64,000 bases of DNA, taken from positions 1-64,000 of the forward strand of contig JAYYYF010000017.1 in assembly GCA_036340635.1 (NCBI GenBank), given 5' to 3'. The DNA comes from GCA-002728855 sp036340635 (GTDB lineage Bacteria; Bacteroidota; Bacteroidia; Flavobacteriales; Flavobacteriaceae). Position numbers and translations under genes: made by a program. Numbering within the stretch: the stretch's first letter is position 1; every line of letters begins with the position of its first letter. Shown here in pieces: positions 25,753 to 34,621 of this stretch. Under the pieces are notes generated by a model. The model did not search any database, was not told where the DNA came from, and saw only the letters and a list, made by a program, of their open reading frames with translations.

Positions 25753-27141
25753 CTACCCAATCATGTTTTTTGGATCAACCCAATTATCAAATTCTTCTGA
25801 AGTAAGATAATTGAGAGATATTGCAGCTTCTTTTAGAGTAATATCTTCAGTATATGCTTTACTTGCAATTTCCGCAGCTTTATAATATCCAATTTTTGTA
25901 TTCAATGCAGTAACAAGCATCAATGAATTACTAAGGAATTGATCAATTTTCTTTTTATTAGCTTTAATTCCATCCATACAATTTTTTGCAAAGCTTTGAC
26001 ACGCATCCCCAATTAATCTTGCAGAGATTAAAAGATTAAAAGACATCAAGGGTTTAAAAACGTTTAGTTCATAATGCCCTTGTGCTCCTCCAAAGGAAAT
26101 TGCAGTGTCATTGCCTATGACTTGAGCGCAAATCATTGTTAAAGCCTCACACTGAGTAGGATTGACCTTTCCTGGCATTATTGAACTTCCAGGTTCATTT
26201 GATGGTATAATTAATTCTCCAATACCTGATCTTGGACCAGAAGCCATCATACGAATATCATTTGCAATTTTATTTAAAGAAACAGCTATTTGTTTTAACG
26301 CGTTATGAGTTTCCACAATAGCATCATGTGCTGCTAAAGCTTCAAATTTATTTGGAGCAGAAATAAATGAAATTCCTGAAAAGTTTGAAATATATTTGGC
26401 TGCTAATTTTGAATATCCTTTTGGTGTGTTAATACCAGTCCCCACTGCTGTTCCTCCTAGAGCTATTTCAGAGAGATGATTGAAAGAATTTTTTAGAGCT
26501 TTAACACCGTATTCTAATTGAGAATGATAACCGGAAAACTCTTGCCCAAGAGTTATTGGTGTGGCATCCATAAGATGAGTTCTGCCAATTTTAATAATAG
26601 AATTAAATTCTTTAGATTTTGTTTTAATTGATTCAATTAATCTATTAACACCTGGAATTGTTACTTCTATGATTTTTTTATAGCAGGCTATATGCATTGC
26701 TGTTGGGAAAGTATCATTAGATGACTGGGATTTATTAACATCATCGTTTGCTTTTATGTAATTTTCACCTTCTCCCAATTTGTTTCCTTGAAGAACATGA
26801 GCTCTATTTGATATAACTTCATTAACATTCATGTTAGTTTGCGTTCCAGAACCTGTTTGCCATATAACTAATGGAAATTGATCATCCAATTTGCCATCCA
26901 ATATTTCATCACAAACCTTCGTGATTAGATCTCTCTTTTTTAATTCTAAGACTCCTAATTCATGATTTGTATAAGCAGCTGCTTTTTTTAAAGTGGCAAA
27001 CCCATATACAATTTCAATAGGCATTGACGACTCCGGTCCAATTTCAAAATTTTTTCTAGATCTTTCGGTTTGAGGACCCCAATATACATTTGCAGGAACT
27101 TTTACCTTTCCAAGAGTGTCTTTTTCAATTCGGTAATCCAT
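25753..27141 (-). CDS. fumC: Fumarate hydratase class II
   Basis: Reversible hydration of fumarate to malate in the TCA cycle; a cluster-free, oxygen-stable tetramer. The 462-residue protein shows WQTGSGTQTNMNVNEVI, the substrate-site GRTHLMDATPITLGQE, and the superfamily signature GSSIMPGKVNPTQCE at about residue 315. Length and motifs match FumC rather than aspartase or argininosuccinate lyase (the TGSGTQTNMN segment is fumarase-like). It is a single-gene unit with its own promoter. Confidence 0.96.
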   Translation of the reverse strand: MDYRIEKDTLGKVKVPANVYWGPQTERSRKNFEIGPESSMPIEIVYGFATLKKAAAYTNHELGVLELKKRDLITKVCDEILDGKLDDQFPLVIWQTGSGTQTNMNVNEVISNRAHVLQGNKLGEGENYIKANDDVNKSQSSNDTFPTAMHIACYKKIIEVTIPGVNRLIESIKTKSKEFNSIIKIGRTHLMDATPITLGQEFSGYHSQLEYGVKALKNSFNHLSEIALGGTAVGTGINTPKGYSKLAAKYISNFSGISFISAPNKFEALAAHDAIVETHNALKQIAVSLNKIANDIRMMASGPRSGIGELIIPSNEPGSSIMPGKVNPTQCEALTMICAQVIGNDTAISFGGAQGHYELNVFKPLMSFNLLISARLIGDACQSFAKNCMDGIKANKKKIDQFLSNSLMLVTALNTKIGYYKAAEIASKAYTEDITLKEAAISLNYLTSEEFDNWVDPKNMIG

Positions 27142-27157
27142 TTTTTTTATTCTACTA

Positions 27158-27165
27158 CAAAAGTA
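27158..27165 (-). promoter_or_regulatory. -7 box for fumC
   Basis: Minus-strand TACTTTTG, perfect TAnnTTTG, 16 bases before the fumC ATG. The -33 region is A/T-rich without a clear TTG. Confidence 0.4.
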
Positions 27166-27202
27166 ATTCCTTTTTAAGTAATAATTAATTTTTTTTTAGT
27201 TA

Positions 27203-27236
27203 TTGAAATTATTCAACACAAATTATTGTAAATTTG
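27203..27236 (+). promoter_or_regulatory. Promoter for the 54-residue membrane protein at 27253
   Basis: TTG at 27203-27205, 23 bases, then TAAATTTG at 27229-27236 (perfect -7 consensus), 16 bases before the ATG. It makes the short downstream frame more credible. Confidence 0.45.
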
Positions 27237-27252
27237 TATCATTAAATACTCT

Positions 27253-27417
27253 ATGGTTGAATTTGATCAATATCTTGGTTTTTTAGCTTTTCTAGGCATA
27301 CTTACCATGGGGTTTTGGCTGATGATTTTCTTGTTAATGTTTGTAATTCCCTATTGGATTACAGGTTCCTTTCTTGAAAGGATGAGGGAAAGGAAGTCAA
27401 GAAAAAAAGAAGTTTAG
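27253..27417 (+). CDS. Small single-span membrane protein, 54 residues
   Basis: ATG-initiated frame: MVEFDQYLGFLAFLG, then a long hydrophobic span rich in Phe, Leu, Ile and Met, PYWITG, and a strongly basic tail with the ERMRERKSRKKE segment. The positive C-terminal tail and the upstream consensus promoter point to a real membrane peptide with a cytoplasmic basic end. I do not recognise a family. It is divergent from fumC and converges on the outer-membrane receptor gene, with a 12-bp gap. Confidence 0.65.
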   Translation: MVEFDQYLGFLAFLGILTMGFWLMIFLLMFVIPYWITGSFLERMRERKSRKKEV

Positions 27418-27429
27418 AATAAATCGATT

Positions 27430-29931
27430 TTAAATATCGAATTCACTACCCGCTTCCTCTGTATTATAATTTTGATTTTCCCCCCTTCTTCTTTCGTATT
27501 TCTTTTGATTTAATCTGTAGGTAATTGTGAATATATAAGTAGGTGTTCTCCATTGAAATTCACCATATCCATAAAAGTTAGGTGTACGTGTCTCTGAAAT
27601 CCTACGCCCAGAATTAAAGATATCACTTGCTCTAAAAGATATCGTTGCTTTATCTTTTAAAAAGTCTTTATTTAGAGCTCCAGACACCACAAAGCTCCCC
27701 GAACTTTTTGTTTGTGAATTTTCAGAAGGCCCAGAATAACGCATCCTCAATTGCCAGTCAATTTTTCCAGGGAGCCTTATTGTGCTATTAATCCTTGTAT
27801 ACCATCTCATGTTCTTTGCTCCAAAATCAACACCATCATATTCTCCAATTAGTTCAGAGCTAAACAAGTTAAAATTACCATTAAGTCTAACTTTTTTAGA
27901 TGGGGTATAACTTAGATTAAATTCCGCCCCATATCTTTTTTCTTCGGCTAAATTCACAGGTGTTCTCTTTATAACGGGAACTTCAACCACAGGATTTCCC
28001 GGGTCATTTCTATCTCCACTTATAACAACTGTTTCTCCTGTATTGATGGTAATAAACTGATAAACACTTGTAGATCTTTGAAAGTATATAGATCCATTTA
28101 GAGTGAACTTGTCCCATCTTTTTAGGTATCCAAAATCATAAGCATTTGAATAACTTGGATCTAAATCTGGATTTCCTTGAAAAATATTTGTGATGCTACT
28201 TCTTGAAGGGAAGGGATTCAAAAATCTAGACCATGGTCTTCTGAGTCTTCTACTATAACCAAGAGTTATACTTTTACTTTCATCAAATTCATAAGAAAGG
28301 TTGATTGTAGGAAACCAATCGGTATACTTTTTCAGATTATAGTCATTTGTTGTTTTTTGATCTATGGTGATATTTGAGTTCTCCATTCTCAAACCTAACA
28401 GATAAGAAAATTTATCTATTTTTTTACCATATTGTGTGTAGGCAGCATTTATATATTGTTTGTATAACAAGACATTTGACAAGTTATTATCTATTCTAAA
28501 GGTTCCTTGATCTAAATATGCTACTTCGTAATCTGTTTCTTGATTTAAAAAGCTACCTCTGTATCCTAATTCAAATTGAGTATTTTCATCAATTGGCAAT
28601 ACATAATCTCCTTGTAAAAGGGTTCTAGTTTGATCTTCATATTGTTGGACTGTTTCAAAATTTAATTCAGAAATTATTGGGAACAAGATTTTGTTTTCAA
28701 TGCTACCATCTTCATCTTCTGTACTCTTTTCATACTGAGCAACTAAAGTTATTTTTTGACCTTTATCATCTATTTCAGAATCAAAATTTGCACTAAACTG
28801 ATATGATTTATCATCATCTGTTTCTTTTTCGACCCTATTTGATCTACTTAAGATATCTTTTAAATAATTACTTTGTTTAATATCATTTTTTGTTTCACTA
28901 TCTCCTTTTCTATCTCTAAAAAACCCGCTCAATATTAAAGAAGTATTTTCCTTCAAATAAAACTCAACCCCAAGGTTTGTAAAAAGACTTCTATTATCCC
29001 TTAGTGGTTTTCTTTCCTCTTCAAGAAATGTGCTAGGATCATCCCCGTTGAAATACTCATTGTCATTGTAATAAAATCCTTTTGATCTATTTTGTCTAAT
29101 AGAGTTTACAGTGAAAATATTATACTTGTCATTTCTAAAATTAACACTTGCAGAACCACCAAATGTTTTAGGAAAGCCAATGTTTGCAACAAAATTCCCA
29201 TTAACCCCTAACAATTCTTGTTTTCTTAAAATAATATTTAATATTCCTCCAGTTCCTTCAGAGTCATATCTTGCTGATGGAGATGTTATTACTTCTACCT
29301 TTTCAATTGATTCTGCAGGGAGTTGTTGAAGGCCTTGAGGACCAGACAAACCAACCAAGCCAGAAGGCTTGCCATTTATCAAAATCCTTACACTACTGTT
29401 ACCTCTAAGCGATACATTTCCCTCCACATCAACTGAAACAGATGGAACATTATCTAAAACATCAGCTACACTGCCTCCCCTTACAGTAATGTCTTTTCCT
29501 ACGTTATAAATTCTTTTGTCTAACCTGATTTCAACTTCAGTTCTTTCAGCCATTAACTCAACACCTTCTAGTCTATCTACTGATATAACCATTCCAATTT
29601 CCCCCAAATCCATGGACCCTTTTATCATTATTGACTCCTTCTTAAACGATTCAAATCCAATAAAATCAAAAGAAACATCATACATTCCTGGGAAAACGTC
29701 GACTTTGAAAACGCCATTATTATCAGTTATACCTCCCTGGAGTAAACTTGAGTTTCTCTTATTTGTAAATGTAATAGTTGCATATTCTAAAGCCTGTTTA
29801 GTCTCTTTATCTATTACACGTCCTTCAATTGTAGCTTTTTGAAAGGAACCATATGAACCACTGGGTCTCTGTGCAAATGACAGGAATGAAATTAAAAGGA
29901 AAAAAAATGGTGGAAGTTTGTCTTTTAGCAT
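27430..29931 (-). CDS. TonB-dependent-receptor-like outer membrane beta-barrel protein
   Basis: An 833-residue outer-membrane protein. It has an N-terminal signal peptide (about residues 1-20, ending SFLSFAQ), then a carboxypeptidase-regulatory-like beta-sandwich (about 32-110, IEGRVIDKETKQALEYATI), a plug-like domain (about 130-240, VRGGSVADVLDNVPSVSVD, RGNSSVRILINGKPS), and a C-terminal barrel of alternating aromatic strands. This is the Bacteroidota OMP_b-brl_3 arrangement. No TonB box is obvious and no SusD partner is adjacent, so a polysaccharide-uptake role is not supported; the ligand is unknown. The end GSEFDI is not a type IX secretion tail. Confidence 0.88.
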   Translation of the reverse strand: MLKDKLPPFFFLLISFLSFAQRPSGSYGSFQKATIEGRVIDKETKQALEYATITFTNKRNSSLLQGGITDNNGVFKVDVFPGMYDVSFDFIGFESFKKESIMIKGSMDLGEIGMVISVDRLEGVELMAERTEVEIRLDKRIYNVGKDITVRGGSVADVLDNVPSVSVDVEGNVSLRGNSSVRILINGKPSGLVGLSGPQGLQQLPAESIEKVEVITSPSARYDSEGTGGILNIILRKQELLGVNGNFVANIGFPKTFGGSASVNFRNDKYNIFTVNSIRQNRSKGFYYNDNEYFNGDDPSTFLEEERKPLRDNRSLFTNLGVEFYLKENTSLILSGFFRDRKGDSETKNDIKQSNYLKDILSRSNRVEKETDDDKSYQFSANFDSEIDDKGQKITLVAQYEKSTEDEDGSIENKILFPIISELNFETVQQYEDQTRTLLQGDYVLPIDENTQFELGYRGSFLNQETDYEVAYLDQGTFRIDNNLSNVLLYKQYINAAYTQYGKKIDKFSYLLGLRMENSNITIDQKTTNDYNLKKYTDWFPTINLSYEFDESKSITLGYSRRLRRPWSRFLNPFPSRSSITNIFQGNPDLDPSYSNAYDFGYLKRWDKFTLNGSIYFQRSTSVYQFITINTGETVVISGDRNDPGNPVVEVPVIKRTPVNLAEEKRYGAEFNLSYTPSKKVRLNGNFNLFSSELIGEYDGVDFGAKNMRWYTRINSTIRLPGKIDWQLRMRYSGPSENSQTKSSGSFVVSGALNKDFLKDKATISFRASDIFNSGRRISETRTPNFYGYGEFQWRTPTYIFTITYRLNQKKYERRRGENQNYNTEEAGSEFDI

Positions 29932-29957
29932 CGTATTAAAGTATTAAAATTAACCAA

Positions 29958-30323
29958 TTAGAAATTTGAAACCCCTACTTTTTTAAAACAATTAATTAAG
30001 TTTTCTAGAGGACGAGCTAAAACTCCTGAACTATTAAACTCTACAATTGGCCTTTCAATTAACTGTGGGTTTTCTGATAGGACATTTAATAATTCTTTTT
30101 CGTTTAATTGTATTTTTGAAAATTTCGTCTTCCAAAGAACCTCATTTTTTCTAACTATTTCCAGCGGAGACAGATTTATTTTTTTTAGCAAAGCGGACAA
30201 ATCCTCTGGAGTTAATTTATTTTCTAAATATTTTACAATATTAACTTGACGCCCCCTTTGATTAAGATAATCAAGAGCTTCTCTAGATTTTTTACATCTG
30301 GGATTATGATATATTTTTATCAT
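29958..30323 (-). CDS. arsC: Arsenate reductase-like (ArsC/Spx family) protein
   Basis: A 121-residue thioredoxin-fold protein starting MIKIYHNPRCKKSREALDYL, with the single active cysteine Cys10 in the NPxCxxSR motif of glutaredoxin-coupled arsenate reductases. It keeps ERPIVE near residue 90, part of the family's RP loop. No arsenite pump or ArsR is adjacent, so a broad thiol-redox or Spx-like role cannot be excluded. It follows rplT by 22 bp in the same direction and precedes the receptor gene. Confidence 0.85.
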   Translation of the reverse strand: MIKIYHNPRCKKSREALDYLNQRGRQVNIVKYLENKLTPEDLSALLKKINLSPLEIVRKNEVLWKTKFSKIQLNEKELLNVLSENPQLIERPIVEFNSSGVLARPLENLINCFKKVGVSNF

Positions 30324-30345
30324 ACTAATTGCTATAAAAAGTCTA

Positions 30346-30690
30346 TTATTTGATTTTATTTACTAGTGCTTTAAAGGCATCGGGATTATTTACAGCCAAG
30401 TCAGCTATAACTTTTCTGTTAAGCTTTATGTTGTTGTTTTTAACTTTAAGCATTAGTTCTGAGTAGGACAAACCATAGGCTCTTGAAGCGGCATTAATTC
30501 TAGTAATCCAAAGTGATCTAAAATTTCTTTTTTTTGTTCTCCTATCACGATATGCATAAGTCCAGGCTTTTTCAACAGCGTTTTTAGCAATTGTCCAAAC
30601 ATTTTTTCTCCTGCCAAAATAACCTTTAGCTAATTTTATTATTTTCTTCCTTCTCTTTTTCGATGCTACTGAATTTACTGATCTAGGCAT
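30346..30690 (-). CDS. rplT: 50S ribosomal protein L20
   Basis: A 114-residue, strongly basic protein with MPRSVNSVASKKRRKKIIKLAKGY at its start and FRSLWITRINAASRAYGLSYSELM, the hallmarks of L20. It binds 23S rRNA early in 50S assembly and in many bacteria represses the infC-rpmI-rplT operon by binding a leader; I did not recognise such a leader here. It closes the thrS-infC-rpmI-rplT cluster, 73 bp after rpmI. Confidence 0.97.
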   Translation of the reverse strand: MPRSVNSVASKKRRKKIIKLAKGYFGRRKNVWTIAKNAVEKAWTYAYRDRRTKKRNFRSLWITRINAASRAYGLSYSELMLKVKNNNIKLNRKVIADLAVNNPDAFKALVNKIK

Positions 30691-30763
30691 TTTTTTATTT
30701 TTTAGAACACAAAACTAATACTTCTTATTTTAAAAATAACTACAACTGTCTTTTTTATAAGGA

Positions 30764-30961
30764 TTATTTCAAGCGTAGTTGCTCTTTAATGCTATTAGCG
30801 TCTTTTTTATCGACAGTTGTTGAGTGAGTCAATCTTAATTTTCTTTTTTTTGATTTTTTTGTAAGTATATGATTTTTAAAAGCATGCTTACGTTTAATCT
30901 TACCGGTTCCAGTAAGTTTAAATCTTTTTTTGGCACTTGATTTAGTTTTCATTTTAGGCAT
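30764..30961 (-). CDS. rpmI: 50S ribosomal protein L35
   Basis: A 65-residue basic protein: MPKMKTKSSAKKRFKLTGTG followed by KIKRKHAFKNHILTKKSKKRK, the L35 signature. It sits 17 bp after infC and before rplT in the conserved order. Length is normal. Confidence 0.97.
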   Translation of the reverse strand: MPKMKTKSSAKKRFKLTGTGKIKRKHAFKNHILTKKSKKRKLRLTHSTTVDKKDANSIKEQLRLK

Positions 30962-30978
30962 AACTAAAAATTTATTGG

Positions 30979-31533
30979 TTACTTTTTTTTTGGGGTAATC
31001 AGCATAATCATTCTTTTACCTTCTAATTCTGGCAATTGCTCAACTTTTCCAATTTCTTCTAAGTCTTGTGCAAGCCTTAAAAGTAAAATTTGACCCTGCT
31101 CTTTAAAAATTATGGACCTTCCTTTAAAAAAAACAAATGCTTTAAGTTTAGCCCCATCATTCAAAAATTTAATTGCATGTTTCTTTTTGAATTCATAGTC
31201 ATGTTCATCTGTTTGCGGTCCAAATCTAATTTCCTTGATTACTACTTTTGTAGTTTTTGATTTTAAGTTTTTTTCTCTTTTCTTTTGTTCATATAAAAAC
31301 TTCTTATAATCTAATATTTTACATACAGGAGGAGAAGCTTTAGGCGAAATTTCAACTAGATCAAGCCCAATTTGATCAGCTAAAATTAATGCTTTTGAAG
31401 TATTATAAACCCCCACCTCTACATTATCACCAACTAAGCGCACTTCACTTGCAGTTATTTTTTCATTAATCTTGTGCGGATTTTCCTTAAAAATCCTTGC
31501 AGGGCCCCTAAACCTTTTTCTTCTTATTGCTAT
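30979..31533 (-). CDS. infC: Translation initiation factor IF-3 with a non-canonical AUA start
   Basis: Binds the 30S subunit and controls start-codon selection. Family motifs: VRLVGDNVEVGVY, GLDLVEISPKASPPVCKILDYKKF, EIRFGPQTDEHDYEFK and KAFVFFKGR. The conserved N-terminal part (AIRRKRFRGPARIF, NPHKINEKI) is encoded upstream of the first GTG, which is itself the internal valine of EVRLVG. The frame runs back to an in-frame stop at 31537-31539 with no ATG, GTG or TTG; the ATA at 31533 gives 184 residues beginning IAIRRKR, the normal length. infC uses a rare start (AUU) in E. coli for autoregulation, so an AUA start fits. Confidence 0.9.
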   Translation of the reverse strand: MAIRRKRFRGPARIFKENPHKINEKITASEVRLVGDNVEVGVYNTSKALILADQIGLDLVEISPKASPPVCKILDYKKFLYEQKKREKNLKSKTTKVVIKEIRFGPQTDEHDYEFKKKHAIKFLNDGAKLKAFVFFKGRSIIFKEQGQILLLRLAQDLEEIGKVEQLPELEGKRMIMLITPKKK

Positions 31534-31548
31534 GACTTAAATTTTAAA

Positions 31549-33495
31549 TTATTTTTCAAATTTAGCTATACTTTTTGAGACTTCACTGTTAATTAACGAT
31601 ACAAAGTCGTTTGTGTTCATTTGGCCCAAATCTCCTTCTTTTCTTTTTCTTATGGATAAATTATTTTTATTACTTTCCTTTTCTCCTAAAATAAGCATGT
31701 ATGGTACTTTACTCAATTCTGCATCTCGAATTTTTTTCCCAATAGTTTCTTTCCTATTATCCAACGAAGTGCGAATATCGTTTTTTTCTAAAAAACTCAA
31801 AACTTTATGACCATATTTCTCGTATTTTTCACTAACAGTAAGTACGGCGACTTGATTGGGGGTTAACCATAATGGGAAATCTCCACCTGTATTTTCAAGT
31901 AAAATTGCTACAAACCTTTCCATACTTCCAAAAGGGGCCCTGTGTATCATTACAGGTCTATGAAACTTGTTATCGCTTCCTTTATAAGTTAAGTTAAATC
32001 TTTCAGGTAAATTGTAATCAACCTGTATAGTTCCTAATTGCCATTTTCTTCCGAGAATATCCTTAACCATAAAATCTAATTTAGGTCCATAGAATGCAGC
32101 TTCACCAATCTCCACGGTGTAATTCAATTTTTTCTCATTTGCGGAATCTATAATTGCCTGTTCAGCAAGATCCCAGTATTTGTTGTCTCCTATGTATTTG
32201 TCTGGATTATTAACATCTCTTAAAGAAACTTGAACTTCAAAATCTTTAAAACCTAGAGATTTAAAGACATATAAAACTAAATCAATAACCCCTTTAAATT
32301 CATCTAACAATTGGTCAGCAGTACAAAATATGTGCGCATCATCTTGTGTAAAACCCCTTACTCTTGTTAACCCATGTAGCTCTCCACTTTGTTCATATCT
32401 ATAAACAGTCCCGAATTCAGAATATCTTATTGGCAATTCTTTATAGCTATATGGTTTTGAACTGTATATTTCACAGTGATGAGGGCAGTTCATAGGTTTT
32501 AAAAGAAAAGTTTCACCTTCTGAGGGAGTTTGAATAGGCTGAAAGCTATCTTGTCCGTATTTCTCATAATGACCGGAAACCATATATAGTTCTTTATTCC
32601 CAATATGTGGAGAAATAACTTGATCATATCCTGCTTTCTTTTGAGCCTTCTTTAAAAAGTTTTCCAAATTTTCTCTAAGAACAGTTCCTTTAGGCAACCA
32701 AAGAGGTAGTCCTTGGCCAACTTTTTCAGAAAATGTAAACAGTTCTAATTCTTTTCCTAATTTCCTGTGATCTCTTTTTTTTGCTTCTTCAATCATTTGA
32801 AGATATTCTGTAAGTTCTTTCTGTTTAGGAAAAGATATTCCATAAATCCTAGTTAATTGTTTATTTTTATCATTCCCTTTCCAATAAGCGCCAGCTATAT
32901 TTAAAAGCTTAACTGCTTTGATGAAACCCGTGTTCGGAATGTGCCCTCCCTTACATAAATCTGTAAAGTCACTATGATCACAAAATGTTATTTCCCCATC
33001 ATTTAAATCTTCAATTAGTTCTAATTTGTATGAATTTTCCTCATTTTTGTAAAAATCTATAGCATCTTTTTTCTTTACATTACGCATATTGAATTCAAAT
33101 TTTTGTCTTGCAAATTCTAGAAACTTTTTCTCTACCTTAAGAAGGTTACTTTCTGTAAAGGAGATATTTCCAAAATCTACATCATAATAGAATCCATTTT
33201 CTATGGCAGGACCAATAGTTAACTTTGCTTTAGGATAAATTGATAGAACAGCTTGCGCTAATACATGAGCAGATGAATGCCAGAAGGCTATTTTACCTTC
33301 TTTATCTTGCCATGTGAAAAACTTTAACCTACCATCATTATATATCTTAGATGAAACCTCTATAGTTTTATTGTTAAAGACAGCTGATAAAACGTTTTTA
33401 GCCAGGCCTGAACTTACATCTTTAGCTATATCAATTGCAGTTGTTCCCTTTTTATATTCTCTAAAAGAATCATCTGGAAATGTAATTTTAATCAT
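31549..33495 (-). CDS. thrS: Threonyl-tRNA synthetase
   Basis: A 648-residue class II synthetase. Domains in order: TGS (about 1-60, ITFPDDSFREYKKGTTAIDIA), editing domain with HSSAHVLAQAV and the downstream CDHSDFTDLCKGGHIPNTG, the catalytic core with the zinc ligand in PMNCPHHCEIY, motif 2 RYSEFGTVYRYEQSGELHGL, and the C-terminal anticodon-binding domain starting PLWLTPNQVAVLTVSEKY. It precedes infC by 15 bp, the classical thrS-infC-rpmI-rplT arrangement. Confidence 0.98.
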   Translation of the reverse strand: MIKITFPDDSFREYKKGTTAIDIAKDVSSGLAKNVLSAVFNNKTIEVSSKIYNDGRLKFFTWQDKEGKIAFWHSSAHVLAQAVLSIYPKAKLTIGPAIENGFYYDVDFGNISFTESNLLKVEKKFLEFARQKFEFNMRNVKKKDAIDFYKNEENSYKLELIEDLNDGEITFCDHSDFTDLCKGGHIPNTGFIKAVKLLNIAGAYWKGNDKNKQLTRIYGISFPKQKELTEYLQMIEEAKKRDHRKLGKELELFTFSEKVGQGLPLWLPKGTVLRENLENFLKKAQKKAGYDQVISPHIGNKELYMVSGHYEKYGQDSFQPIQTPSEGETFLLKPMNCPHHCEIYSSKPYSYKELPIRYSEFGTVYRYEQSGELHGLTRVRGFTQDDAHIFCTADQLLDEFKGVIDLVLYVFKSLGFKDFEVQVSLRDVNNPDKYIGDNKYWDLAEQAIIDSANEKKLNYTVEIGEAAFYGPKLDFMVKDILGRKWQLGTIQVDYNLPERFNLTYKGSDNKFHRPVMIHRAPFGSMERFVAILLENTGGDFPLWLTPNQVAVLTVSEKYEKYGHKVLSFLEKNDIRTSLDNRKETIGKKIRDAELSKVPYMLILGEKESNKNNLSIRKRKEGDLGQMNTNDFVSLINSEVSKSIAKFEK

Positions 33496-33549
33496 AACAA
33501 AAAATGATTATAAAGATAATGGAAGGACTTTTTATAAAACAATCACTTC

Positions 33550-33774
33550 TTAATTATTTTTCTCTTTCAAAAGTACTTTGGTTATTGTTAAAATACCCCA
33601 AGCTCCATATGCTATAGCAGATAGCAAAACAAATAAACCAACAAAAAAAACCGGAAGGAAAAAGGGATGGTCTTCATTTTTAAAGGCTTGCGATAAGGTT
33701 ATCGGGCCTATAAAGCATAAAAAAACGGATATTAAAAGCCTTATAACCCCTTTTTTTAATTTTTTTTTATTCAT
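33550..33774 (-). CDS. Small two-helix membrane protein, DUF6095-like
   Basis: A 74-residue protein with a basic N-terminus (MNKKKLKKGVIRL), two membrane helices (about 11-28 and 41-63) joined by a loop KNEDHPFFLP, and a basic tail. The FIGPITLSQAFKNEDHP pattern recalls the flavobacterial family DUF6095; assignment is from memory. It overlaps the end of murQ by 8 bp, so it is probably translated with murQ. Function is unknown; location between murQ and thrS seems conserved in relatives but I cannot verify this here. Confidence 0.75.
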   Translation of the reverse strand: MNKKKLKKGVIRLLISVFLCFIGPITLSQAFKNEDHPFFLPVFFVGLFVLLSAIAYGAWGILTITKVLLKEKNN

Positions 33775-34579
33775 TTGAAATATTTAAAACTTTTCTAACA
33801 CTTTTATATCTTAACAAAAGATCTGATGCACTTTCCTTGTCAATTCCCAATTCATCCATGACCATTTTGATCGCTCTATTGTTTAGTTTTTTATTTGTTA
33901 ACTGCATATCAATCATTTTATTTCCTTTTACCCTACCAAGCCTTACCATGCTTACAGTCGTAATCATATTTAAAATTAATTTTTGTGCAGTCCCTGATTT
34001 CATTCTTGAACTTCCTGTTAAAAATTCTGGACCAACATCAACTTCTATTGGAAAATCACAGTGATTTGTAATTGGACTATTTGGATTTGAAGTTATGCAC
34101 CCAGTAGAGATACTGTTTTCAACACATTTTTTAATGGCTTCAACTACATAAGTGGTTGTTCCTGAAGCAGTTATGCCAACAACGAAATCATGGTAATTTA
34201 TATTATGCTTTTTAAGGTCTTTCCAGCCCTGAATTGCATCATCTTCCGCGTTTTCAATTGATTGACTTAATGCAGAAGAACCACCAGCAATTATTCCTAC
34301 AACTTTTTTAGGATTAGTCCCAAAAGTTGGAGGGCACTCAGAGGCATCTAAAACACCTAGTCTACCACTAGTCCCAGCTCCAATATAAAAGAGACGACCA
34401 TTATTTTTTAATTTTTTTTCAAGACTTGAAATGAGTTTTTTTACTTGACTTAGGACTTTTCCAACTGCTTCAACAACAACCAAATCTTCATTATGGATAT
34501 TATTTAAGAGATCGTCAATGGATTTTAGTTCAAGATCTTTATAATTAGAATCTTTTTCAGTGATTCTTTTAAAAGCCAT
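33767..34579 (-). CDS. murQ: N-acetylmuramic acid 6-phosphate etherase
   Basis: SIS-domain enzyme that removes the lactyl ether from MurNAc-6-phosphate, giving GlcNAc-6-phosphate for cell-wall recycling. The signature is YIGAGTSGRLGVLDASECPP (about residues 85-104), followed by VVGITASGTTTYVVEA and the ExLTGSSRMKSGTAQK region. At 270 residues it is somewhat shorter than typical (about 300), lacking part of the C-terminal helical domain. It lies between icd and the DUF6095-like gene on the minus strand. Confidence 0.95.
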   Translation of the reverse strand: MAFKRITEKDSNYKDLELKSIDDLLNNIHNEDLVVVEAVGKVLSQVKKLISSLEKKLKNNGRLFYIGAGTSGRLGVLDASECPPTFGTNPKKVVGIIAGGSSALSQSIENAEDDAIQGWKDLKKHNINYHDFVVGITASGTTTYVVEAIKKCVENSISTGCITSNPNSPITNHCDFPIEVDVGPEFLTGSSRMKSGTAQKLILNMITTVSMVRLGRVKGNKMIDMQLTNKKLNNRAIKMVMDELGIDKESASDLLLRYKSVRKVLNISNE

Positions 34580-34621
34580 ATGGAATTGCCAATTAAGATT
34601 ATTAGGTAATTTAATAAAATA

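Noticed and set aside
31443..31533. Suspected frameshift at the 5' end of infC because no ATG was found
   Set aside because: The frame is intact and encodes the conserved N-terminus; a rare start codon explains it better.
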